Origin: Geodermatophilus africanus
GTDB lineage: Bacteria; Actinomycetota; Actinomycetes; Mycobacteriales; Geodermatophilaceae
NCBI RefSeq assembly: GCF_900107105.1
Contig: NZ_FNOT01000015.1
Span: 1 to 64,000 of the forward strand
Direction: 5' to 3'
DNA length: 64,000 nt
Positions 39,808-47,005 of this stretch are shown one piece after another. Each line of letters starts with the position of its first letter. Position 1 is the stretch's first letter. A program made the translations under genes and the position numbers. The notes below the pieces were generated by a model. The model saw nothing but the letters and a program-made list of their open reading frames with translations. It was not told the origin of the DNA and did not search any database.

Positions 39808-40800
39808 TCAGCGGGCGGTGGCCCGCCGGGTCAGCAGCCGGGCGAGGACGTCGCCGAGCGAGGACCCGGCCGCCTCGACCGCCATCGGGAACATCGAGGT
39901 CTCGGTCAGCCCGGGCGAGACGTTCACCTCGAGGAAGTGCACCTCGCCGTCCGGCGTGACGATCGCGTCGGTACGGGAGAGATCGGCCAGGCCGAGCACC
40001 TGGTGCACGCGGACGGCCATCTCGGCGGCGCGGGTGGCCACCTCCGTCGACACCCGGGCCGGCGCGTGGTACTCGGTCAGGCCGGGGGTGTAGCGCGCGG
40101 TGTAGTCGAAGACGCCGGATTCCGGGGCGATCTCGACGGCCGGCAGCGCCTCCGGGCCGTCGCCGAGGTCGACCACCGCGAGCGCCAGCTCCACCCCGTC
40201 GACGTAGCGCTCCACCATCACGGTGTCGCCGTAGGCAAAGCAGCTGACCATGGCGGCGGGCAGGTCCTCGACCCGGCCGACCTTCTGCACGCCCAGGGCC
40301 GACCCGCCCGAGGCCGGCTTGACCATCAGCGGCAGGTCCAGCCGGGCGACGATGAGGTCCAGCACCGCACCGGCGCCCAGCTCCCGGAAGGTGCTGTGCG
40401 GCAGGGCCACCCAGTCCGGCGTGGCCACCCCGGCGGAGCGCACGACGGACTTCGCTGCCGGCTTGTCCCAGGCCAGCCGGCAGGCCGCGGCCGGGGACCC
40501 GACGTAGGGGACGCCGGCCAGGTCGAGCACCGCCCGCAGCGCGCCGTCCTCACCCGTGGCGCCGTGCAACGCGATGAACACGGCGTCCGCCGGGGCGGCG
40601 GCGAGGCCGGGCAGCAGCTCGGCGTCGGCGTCGCGCAGCTCGGCCTCCACGCCGGCGCGGGCGAGCTCCTCGGCCACCTGGGTGCCCGAGGAGAGGCTGA
40701 CCTCCCGCTCGACGTTCAGGCCGCCGGCGAGGACGACGGCGCGCAGCGGGTGCGCGACCGCCCCGGGCTCCGCAGCGGGGACGGCGGTCGGCTCGCTCAT
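39808..40800 (-). CDS. ddl: D-alanine--D-alanine ligase family protein
   Basis: A 330-residue ATP-grasp ligase that would join two D-Ala for the peptidoglycan stem peptide. Motifs are VVLAGGLNVEREVSLSSG (N-terminal), FIALHGATGEDG, MVKPASGGSALGVQKV (ATP loop) and EVNVSPGLTETSMFP (metal site). The ATG overlaps the upstream aminotransferase stop (ATGA). A long open frame continues past this start but is only the antisense-like shadow of the aminotransferase region. A second Ddl may exist elsewhere in the genome, so this copy could have another D-amino acid specificity. Confidence 0.9.
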   Translation of the reverse strand: MSEPTAVPAAEPGAVAHPLRAVVLAGGLNVEREVSLSSGTQVAEELARAGVEAELRDADAELLPGLAAAPADAVFIALHGATGEDGALRAVLDLAGVPYVGSPAAACRLAWDKPAAKSVVRSAGVATPDWVALPHSTFRELGAGAVLDLIVARLDLPLMVKPASGGSALGVQKVGRVEDLPAAMVSCFAYGDTVMVERYVDGVELALAVVDLGDGPEALPAVEIAPESGVFDYTARYTPGLTEYHAPARVSTEVATRAAEMAVRVHQVLGLADLSRTDAIVTPDGEVHFLEVNVSPGLTETSMFPMAVEAAGSSLGDVLARLLTRRATAR

Positions 40801-42200
40801 GCGCGGTCCTCGTATCGGTCGCTGTTGGCCGGGCCGACGATGGTGCCGGCACCCGGCGCCGCTCCGCCGTGCGGACCGGGAACGGCCCGGAAGGTGCCGG
40901 TGTCCACGGCGTCGAAGGTCGAGTGCAGGTCCAGCTCGGCCTCGATGACCCGGGCCAGCCGGCGCACCCCCTCGCGGATCTGGTCCGGCTCGGGGTAGCA
41001 GTAGGACAGCCGCATGAACTCCGAGCCCGACCCGTCGGCGTAGAAGCCGATGCCGGGGACGTAGGCCACGTGCGCGTTCACCGCGCGCGGCTGCATCTGC
41101 TTGGCGTCGAGCCCGTGCGGCAGCTTCAGCCAGACGTAGAAGCCGCCGTCGGGCCGGGTCCACGTGGTGCCCGCCGGCATCAGCGCCTCGAGCGACTCCA
41201 GGGTGGCGTCGCGCCGCTCCCGGTAGAGCTCGACGAAGTGCTTGACCTGCTCCCGCCACGGCTGGGTGTCGAGGTAGCGGGCGACGGCGTACTGGGTCAG
41301 CGAGGGCGGGCAGAGCACCTGCGCCTCGGTGGCCAGCACCAGCTTCTCGCGGACGGCGAGCGGCGCGAGCACCCAGCCCACCCGCAGGCCCGGCGAGAAC
41401 GTCTTGGAGAACGAGCCGAGGTAGATGACCCGCCGGTCGTCGCGGGCCCGCAGCGCGCGCATCGGCTCCCGGTCGAAGCCGAGCAGGCCGTAGGGGTTGT
41501 CCTCGATGACCAGCAGGTCGTAGCGCTCGGCGATCTCCATGACCGCCTGCCGCCGCGGCTCGGACAGGGTGACGCCGGCCGGGTTGTGGTAGTTCGGCAC
41601 GGTGTAGAGGAACTTCACCCGGTCGCCGTCGGCCCGGCACTCGAGCAGCGTCTGCTCCAGGGCCTCGGGGATCAGCCCGTCGTCGTCCATGGGCACGTGC
41701 CGGACGCGCGCCTCGGCGGCCTGGAAGACCCCGAGCGCGCCGACGTAGGACGGGCCCTCGGCGAGGACGACGTCGCCGGGGTCGCAGAAGACGCGGGTCA
41801 CCAGGTCCAGCCCCTGCTGGGAGCCGACGGTGACGACGACCTCGCTGGGCGAGGCGTCGGTGATGCCCTCGAGGGCCATGACGTCGCAGATCCGCTCGCG
41901 CAGCCGCGGGTCGCCCTGGCCGGAGCCGTACTGCAGCGTCTGGGCGCCCATCCCGGACACCAGCTCGCCGATCATCGAGCCGACCGCGTCCAACGGCAGG
42001 GCGGTCACCGCGGGCATGCCGCCGGCCAGCGAGACGACCTCGGGGCGGCTGACGACGGAGAACAGCGCACGGATCTCCGAGGTCTTCATGCCGTGGGTGC
42101 GTGCTGCGTACCGGTCCGCCAACGGGTCCAGCCGCGGGTGTCGCGGAGCAGGGTGGTGCACACCGGGGCCCGGGGGTGTTCCGGGCTGGAGATCGGCCAC
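40797..42200 (-). CDS. PLP-dependent aminotransferase class I/II (LysN-like)
   Basis: A 467-residue fold-type I aminotransferase. The core starts with KTSEIRALFSVVSRPEVVSL, the PLP-binding Lys lies in YLGSFSKTFSPGLRVGW, and VPNYHNPAGVTLSEPRR and DNPYGLLGFD are typical of the 2-aminoadipate/aromatic group. No HTH domain is present, so it is not MocR. It overlaps ddl, suggesting supply of an amino acid for cell-wall building, but the substrate is unknown. The GTG at 42200 lacks a ribosome site; TACACT (42207-42212) stands six bases upstream, so leaderless expression is likely. Confidence 0.88.
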   Translation of the reverse strand: MADLQPGTPPGPGVHHPAPRHPRLDPLADRYAARTHGMKTSEIRALFSVVSRPEVVSLAGGMPAVTALPLDAVGSMIGELVSGMGAQTLQYGSGQGDPRLRERICDVMALEGITDASPSEVVVTVGSQQGLDLVTRVFCDPGDVVLAEGPSYVGALGVFQAAEARVRHVPMDDDGLIPEALEQTLLECRADGDRVKFLYTVPNYHNPAGVTLSEPRRQAVMEIAERYDLLVIEDNPYGLLGFDREPMRALRARDDRRVIYLGSFSKTFSPGLRVGWVLAPLAVREKLVLATEAQVLCPPSLTQYAVARYLDTQPWREQVKHFVELYRERRDATLESLEALMPAGTTWTRPDGGFYVWLKLPHGLDAKQMQPRAVNAHVAYVPGIGFYADGSGSEFMRLSYCYPEPDQIREGVRRLARVIEAELDLHSTFDAVDTGTFRAVPGPHGGAAPGAGTIVGPANSDRYEDRA

Positions 42201-42247
42201 GCTCCGAGTGTAGGGAGCCACACCGGGCGGCCCGCCGGGGACACGGC

Positions 42248-42269
42248 GAGGGGACGGACTGGTCCCCTC
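42248..42269. terminator. Small hairpin upstream of the aminotransferase
   Basis: Perfect 8-bp stem GAGGGGAC/GTCCCCTC around the six-base loop GGACTG, in the gap between cwlM and the aminotransferase promoter. It may be a second part of the cwlM end signal. Confidence 0.45.
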
Positions 42270-42339
42270 CCGCCCGTTCCACCCGGCGCGCCACCCCGGC
42301 GAGATCGCCGATCCCACACGTCTGGAGGGCCTGGACCGT

Positions 42340-42358
42340 GCGAGATCGCCGATCTCGC
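42340..42358 (-). terminator. cwlM terminator palindrome
   Basis: GCGAGATCG C CGATCTCGC, a perfect 9-1-9 palindrome, 14 bases after the cwlM stop. The 14-base unit CGAGATCGCCGATC recurs directly at 42300-42313 and 42341-42354. Confidence 0.65.
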
Positions 42359-42372
42359 CGGCCACGAACCCC

Positions 42373-43524
42373 TCAGCGCTTCGCAGGCAGGATGAAGGTG
42401 CCGGTCGGCGGGTCGGCCTCGGCGGGCAGGAACAGCCGCTGGACGGCGGCCAGGACGGCGCTGGCGACCGTGCTGCGCAGCCGCGCGTCGAGCAGCAGCA
42501 GCCGGTCGACCGGGTGGGACAGGTAGCCGACGTCGAGCCGGACGGCGGGCATCCGGCTCATCCGCAGCAGGTCCCAGGTCTTCGGGTGCGAGCCGAGGTC
42601 CAGCATGCCGGTGCGCGCGACGACCTCCCGGCGCACCAGGTTGGCGAACTGCTCGCCCACGGTGGACGAGGCGCCCGAGCCGGTGCCGTAGTAGTAGCTG
42701 GCCACCCCGCGGGCGTGCTCGGAGCTGTGGGCGTCGGTGTGCAGCGAGAGGAACAGGTCGGCGCGGGCGTCGTTGGCGAACGCCGTCCGCTCCGCCGGCG
42801 AGGGGTCCTGGTCGCGGCCGCGGGTCAGGTAGACGGTGGCGCCGGCCGCGGCGAGCCGGCCCTCGATGCGCGAGGCGAGGTCGAGCACCAGGTCGGCCTC
42901 GGTGGTCTCCCCGACGGTGTTGCCGGTGTCGGTGCCGCCGTGGCCGGGGTCGACGACGATCCGCCGTCGGATGAGGTGCGGGCCGCTCTCCACGAAGCTG
43001 GCGCTCTGCCGCAGCAGCTGCGGCCGCCCGCCGGTGACCTTGCGGCCGAGCTGGCGCAGCGCCCGGAGGGTGGCCGGCCCGCAGGTGCCGTCCGAGGTCA
43101 GCCCGTAGTCACGCTGGAAGGCCCGCAGCCCGACCTCGGTCTCGGGGCCGAAGACGCCGTCGACCGGGCCGGCGTCGTAGCCGAGCTCGTGCAGCCGGTC
43201 CTGCAGGTTGGTGACGTCGTCCCCGCGCATGGCGCGGACCGGGTCGTGGTGCAGCAGCCGGTCACCGAGCGACCAGCGCGCCTCGGACAGGGCGCGGTAC
43301 GTCTCCTCGCCGACGCGGCCGTCGACGGTCAGCCCGCGCACCTGCTGGAAGTGGCGGACGGCGAGCTCGGTGGCCGGGTCGTAGACCGCCTGGTCCAGCG
43401 ACGCCTCCTCTGCGGCGCCGGCCGCCGGCAGGAGGGTAAGAGCGCGCAGCGCGGCGTGCACGTCGGCCACGGCGGGGCCACGGTCGCCCGGCCCCAGGGG
43501 CTGCATGCTGTCGTCGGTTGCCAT
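42373..43524 (-). CDS. cwlM: CwlM-type N-acetylmuramoyl-L-alanine amidase homologue
   Basis: A 383-residue protein without a signal peptide. Two PG_binding_1 domains (about 15-85 and 95-155; LQDRLHELGYDAGPVDGVFG is clear) precede an Amidase_3 domain (about 185-375). Zinc ligands are visible as VDPGHGG, TEADLVLDL and LSLHTDAH. The catalytic Glu expected before GFLSN is replaced: RLDVGYLSHPVD has Asp. In mycobacteria CwlM is cytosolic, is phosphorylated by PknB and activates MurA rather than cutting the wall; the missing signal peptide and Asp fit that role. The ATG at 43524 is preferred over 25 upstream codons that include the trxA terminator. Confidence 0.92.
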   Translation of the reverse strand: MATDDSMQPLGPGDRGPAVADVHAALRALTLLPAAGAAEEASLDQAVYDPATELAVRHFQQVRGLTVDGRVGEETYRALSEARWSLGDRLLHHDPVRAMRGDDVTNLQDRLHELGYDAGPVDGVFGPETEVGLRAFQRDYGLTSDGTCGPATLRALRQLGRKVTGGRPQLLRQSASFVESGPHLIRRRIVVDPGHGGTDTGNTVGETTEADLVLDLASRIEGRLAAAGATVYLTRGRDQDPSPAERTAFANDARADLFLSLHTDAHSSEHARGVASYYYGTGSGASSTVGEQFANLVRREVVARTGMLDLGSHPKTWDLLRMSRMPAVRLDVGYLSHPVDRLLLLDARLRSTVASAVLAAVQRLFLPAEADPPTGTFILPAKR

Positions 43525-43582
43525 CGTGGGTCGATTGTGGTCCCCGGGCGGCGCCGCGGCCCGACGGGGGCCCACACGCGCG

Positions 43583-43615
43583 AGGGCCTCCTCCGCCACC
43601 GGCGGAGGAGGCCCT
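43583..43615 (-). terminator. trxA terminator
   Basis: A perfect 15-bp stem AGGGCCTCCTCCGCC with its complement around a three-base ACC loop, about 70 bases past the trxA stop and before the cwlM start. Confidence 0.8.
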
Positions 43616-43687
43616 GGTGACCGGTTGGAACGGCCTCCCTGCAGGGTCCCGCCCCGAGCCCGCGAAGGGGGGAGGGCGGTCCTCCCG
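43616..43687. repeat. GC element abutting the trxA stop
   Basis: After the trxA TAA it reads CGGGAGGACCGCCC and carries the loop GAGCCCGCGA and a GTGACCGGTTGGAACGG segment shared with the copies at 28378 and 59502. The GGACGGGG arm is changed. Confidence 0.6.
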
Positions 43688-44014
43688 TTACAGGTAGTCC
43701 GCGAGGTCGGAGAGGATCGCGCCCTTCGGCTTGGCGCCGATGATGCTCTTCACCGGCTTGCCGCCCTGGAACACCGTCATGGTCGGGATCGACATGACCT
43801 GGTAGTCGCGCGCGATCTGCGGGTTCTCATCGATGTTGAGCTTGGCGATCGTCAGCTTGTCGGCGTGCTCGGCGGCGATCTCCTCGAGGACCGGGGCGAC
43901 CATCTTGCACGGCCCGCACCACTCGGCCCAGAAGTCGACGAGGACGGGCTTGTCGCTGCCCAGGACGTCATCGGCGAAGGTCGCGTCGGTGACCGTCACG
44001 GTGTTACCTGCCAT
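43688..44014 (-). CDS. trxA: Thioredoxin
   Basis: A 108-residue thioredoxin with the redox motif WAEWCGPCKM at about residues 29-38 and the cis-Pro in MSIPTMTVF. It reduces protein disulfides using electrons from the reductase encoded directly upstream. Length and sequence are fully typical. Start ATG 44014 is preceded by a GAGAGGGAG site. The trxB-trxA-cwlM order is conserved in actinobacteria. Confidence 0.97.
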   Translation of the reverse strand: MAGNTVTVTDATFADDVLGSDKPVLVDFWAEWCGPCKMVAPVLEEIAAEHADKLTIAKLNIDENPQIARDYQVMSIPTMTVFQGGKPVKSIIGAKPKGAILSDLADYL

Positions 44015-44134
44015 GGGTCGTTCTCCCTCTCGGTCTGCTGGTACCCGTCGGCTCCAACCGGACGGGAGGTCGGTGTATGCCCCGGACCGGGCGCGGCCCC
44101 CTGCAGGGTCCCGCCGCGGGCCGGGGGGCGCCTC

Positions 44135-45154
44135 TCAGCGCTCGCCGAAGGCGGCGGCCAGCCAGCGCTCGGCGTCGATCGCCGCCGCGGCGCCGGTGCC
44201 GGCCGAGGTGATGGCCTGGCGGTAGATGTGGTCGACGACGTCGCCGCAGGCGAAGACGCCCTCGATGTTGGTCCGCGTGCTGGGGTGCTCGACCTGGACG
44301 TACCCCTCGTCGTCGAGCTTGAGCTGGCCGGCGAAGAGCTCGCTGCGGGGGTCGTGGCCGATCGCGACGAACACCCCGGAGACCGGCAGCTCCTCGGTCG
44401 CGCCGGTGCCGACGTCGGTCAGCCGGACACCCGAGACGGTCTGGTCGCCGAGCACGTCGGTGACCTGCTTGCCCAGCGCCCAGCGGATCTTCTCGTTCTC
44501 CTGTGCGCGCTGCTGCATGATCTTGGAGGCGCGCAGCTCCTCCCGCCGGTGGACGACGGTCACGGTCTTGGCGAACCGGGTGAGGAACGTCGCCTCCTCC
44601 ATCGCCGAGTCGCCCCCGCCGACCACGACGATGTCCTGGTCGCGGAAGAAGAAGCCGTCACAGGTGGCACAGGCCGAGACGCCGCGGCCGAGCAACCGGG
44701 CCTCGTTGTCCAGGCCGAGGTACCGGTACTTCGAGCCGGTGGCGACGATGACCGCGTGGGCGCGGTGCACCTCGTCGCCGACCGTGACGATCTTCGGCTC
44801 GGCGGTGAGGTCGACCTCGGTGACGTCGCGGGCGACCAGCTCGGCGCCGAAGCGCTCGGCCTGGGTGCGCATGTCGTCCATGAGCTGCGGGCCCTGGACA
44901 CCCTCGGCGAAGCCGGGGAAGTTCTCGACCTCGGTGGTGGTCATCAGCGCGCCGCCGAACTGCGAGCCCTCGAACACCAGGGGGTGCAGGTTCGCGCGGG
45001 CGGCGTAGATGGCGGCGGTGTACCCGGCCGGACCCGACCCGATGATGATCAGGTCACGGACGCCGTCCTGCTCGGCGGGCGGGATCGCGGGCTCCACGTG
45101 CTCCGCCGTCACGGCGGGGCCGGGGGTCGGGTGGTTCGTCGTCACGCGCGGCAC
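44135..45154 (-). CDS. trxB: Thioredoxin-disulfide reductase
   Basis: A 339-residue low-molecular-weight flavoprotein that passes NADPH electrons to thioredoxin. FAD motif [19 protein letters not shown] lies near residue 37, the redox centre is CATCDG (about 161), the NADPH motif is [12 protein letters not shown], and the C-terminal FAD site is [16 protein letters not shown]. The N-terminus has a 30-residue extension. The GTG at 45154 lacks a clear ribosome site; TACGAT (45162-45167) stands seven bases upstream, so it may be leaderless; an inner GTG at 45145 is the alternative. The 120-base gap to trxA holds a short GC-rich tract (44085-44134). Confidence 0.96.
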   Translation of the reverse strand: MPRVTTNHPTPGPAVTAEHVEPAIPPAEQDGVRDLIIIGSGPAGYTAAIYAARANLHPLVFEGSQFGGALMTTTEVENFPGFAEGVQGPQLMDDMRTQAERFGAELVARDVTEVDLTAEPKIVTVGDEVHRAHAVIVATGSKYRYLGLDNEARLLGRGVSACATCDGFFFRDQDIVVVGGGDSAMEEATFLTRFAKTVTVVHRREELRASKIMQQRAQENEKIRWALGKQVTDVLGDQTVSGVRLTDVGTGATEELPVSGVFVAIGHDPRSELFAGQLKLDDEGYVQVEHPSTRTNIEGVFACGDVVDHIYRQAITSAGTGAAAAIDAERWLAAAFGER

Positions 45155-45220
45155 AACGGAGATCGTAGGGGCTGCATTCCCAGGTCCACGGCCCCGCAGG
45201 GGGTGTCAGCCGCCACCGCC

Positions 45221-45308
45221 GGCCCCGTTCAGAGCACCGCCCCGAGCTTGCGAGGGGTGCGGAGAACGGGTCCTTCTCCGAGGCGTGGGGAGAAGGGTGG
45301 TCCCTACT
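45221..45308. repeat. GC hairpin element abutting the pseudokinase stop
   Basis: GGCCCCGTTC arm, a stem CGCCCC/GGGGTG (45238-45259) with the loop GAGCTTGCGA, and GAACGGGTCC, plus a second short arm pair near the stop. From the pseudokinase it begins AGTAGGGACC after the TGA. The C-to-T change in one arm is matched by G-to-A in the other, which argues that pairing is maintained. Confidence 0.75.
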
Positions 45309-46937
45309 TCAGCCCGCCGGCGTGAGGGTGACCTCGGCGACCTCGGCGGAGAAGCCGCCGTCCGACGGCGCCAGCCCGGTCAGCCACAGCAGCACGTAGC
45401 GGGTGGTGACCGGCTCGTCGAAGGAGAGGTCGGCCGCGTCGCCGAGCTCGCCGTCGGCGACCACCTCGTAGGAGTCGAGGTCGCCCTCGGCCTCGTCGCC
45501 GACCCGGACCTCGACGGTCGCGCCGGCGGTGCCGGTGACGCCGAGGCCGGTCAGGGCCTGCTCGGAGCCGAGGTCGTAGAGGACGCCGATGCCGTCCTTG
45601 AGGTTGCCGAACGCCGCCGACCCCCGGTAGGTCACCGTCGACCAGGCGGTGGACGGGTCGCCGTCGAAGGACAGCGGCACGTCGTCGGGGTTGTCCGGGT
45701 CCCCGTCGCCGAACGGGTCGTACACGCTCGCGCCGGAGATGGTCAGCGCGGGGGTGTCGTCGGGCTCGGCCGTCCCCCCCGCGGGCGGCGCGCTGGACGA
45801 CGGCGTGCTGGGGACGGGTGACTGGTCGCCGGTGACGTCGTCGGGCGAGATCACGTTGCCCAGGTAGACCGCGAGCGCGATCACGACGGCCAGCGCGGCC
45901 AGCGGCAGCCCGACGACGAGCAGCCGCCGCCGTCGCTCCTGCGCGGGGGCGTGGTCGCGGGCGTGGACCGCGCCGTCGCGGTCGTCGTCCCGGTCGGCCG
46001 ACAGCGGCAGCAGGTCGTCCTCGTCGTCCTCGTGCCGGCGGGCGGGGACCGGCGGCAGGCCGCGGGCGTCCAGCGGCGGGGAGGCGGTGCCGGAGGCGTC
46101 GCGGGTCGGCGCGGGGTCGACCGCGACGTCGTCCCGGGCGCCGGCCGAGCGCTCCTCCTCGCGGCGCTCGCGCAACCGGCGCAGCCACCCGCTGTCGGAC
46201 TCGTCCGGGGCGCGCTGCGGGTCGGCGGTGTGCCCGGTGCGCGGGCGCTCGGCCAGCAGGGCGGCCATCGCGGCGACGCTCGACAGGCCGGCGCCGGGCT
46301 CGGTGGACCGGGCGCGGCGCACCAGCGCGGCGAGGTCCGGGGGCATCCCCGCCGTCCGCCCGGCCGGTGCGGTGCCGGGGCGCCGGCCGGTGAGGCAGTA
46401 CTCGAGCAGCTCGCCGAGGGCGGCGACGTCGCCCTGGACGCTGCCGCTGGCGGCCGGCACGGACCGCAGCCCGACCAGGCCGTTGGGCCGCAGGACGACG
46501 GTCTCCGGGGTGAGCCCGCCGACGGCGAGTCCCACCCGGTGGGCCGCGGCGACGCCCTCGGCGAGCCGGCGCAGCACGGTGCGCGCCTCGCGCTCGGGCA
46601 TCGGACCCTCGGCCAGCCGCTCGGCGAGGGTGCGGCCCTCGATCCACTCGTTGACGACGTAGGCCGCGCCGCCGGGTGCCGCCCCCTCGCTGCCCTCGGC
46701 GGCGTCGTAGACCATGGCCAGGGCGGGTGTGGCCAGCCCGCCGGCGGTGAGCGCGCGGGTGATCCACTCGCGGGCGGCCGGGCCGCCGGGGGTGTGCACC
46801 CGGATGGCGACGTCGCGGTTGAGGATCCGGTCCTTGGCCCGCCAGCAGTGGATGACGCCGGTGGCGGTGGTCTCGGTGGGGCCGACCTCGTCGAGCGGGC
46901 GGTACCGGTCGGGGAGACCGATGGCTGTGGACGTCAT
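45309..46937 (-). CDS. Membrane-anchored pseudokinase with C-terminal discoidin-like domain
   Basis: A 542-residue protein. Residues 10-255 are kinase-like but lack catalytic residues: VAIR replaces VAIK, GGLTPETV replaces HRDxKxxN, and there is no DFG. A cytoplasmic linker rich in Arg/Asp follows, then one membrane helix (about 337-360; LLVVGLPLAALAVVIALAVYL). The outer domain (about 395-540) resembles an F5/8-type carbohydrate-binding fold (LSFDGDPSTAWSTVTYRG). In M. tuberculosis the corresponding pseudokinase and outer domain are fused to MurJ and bind FhaA after PknB phosphorylation. Here they form a separate gene 68 bases after murJ. Confidence 0.88.
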   Translation of the reverse strand: MTSTAIGLPDRYRPLDEVGPTETTATGVIHCWRAKDRILNRDVAIRVHTPGGPAAREWITRALTAGGLATPALAMVYDAAEGSEGAAPGGAAYVVNEWIEGRTLAERLAEGPMPEREARTVLRRLAEGVAAAHRVGLAVGGLTPETVVLRPNGLVGLRSVPAASGSVQGDVAALGELLEYCLTGRRPGTAPAGRTAGMPPDLAALVRRARSTEPGAGLSSVAAMAALLAERPRTGHTADPQRAPDESDSGWLRRLRERREEERSAGARDDVAVDPAPTRDASGTASPPLDARGLPPVPARRHEDDEDDLLPLSADRDDDRDGAVHARDHAPAQERRRRLLVVGLPLAALAVVIALAVYLGNVISPDDVTGDQSPVPSTPSSSAPPAGGTAEPDDTPALTISGASVYDPFGDGDPDNPDDVPLSFDGDPSTAWSTVTYRGSAAFGNLKDGIGVLYDLGSEQALTGLGVTGTAGATVEVRVGDEAEGDLDSYEVVADGELGDAADLSFDEPVTTRYVLLWLTGLAPSDGGFSAEVAEVTLTPAG

Positions 46938-47005
46938 CGGTGCGTCCGGCCCCCTGTCCCCTCCGTGCCGGCGGCTGGGTTGCCCCGGCGGCGGCGCCAC
47001 GCCGC

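Noticed and set aside
39808..42294. An 828-codon open frame covering ddl and the aminotransferase region
   Set aside because: Only the first 330 codons (from ATG 40800) are Ddl; the rest is an out-of-frame, Arg/Gly/Ala-rich translation of the real aminotransferase.
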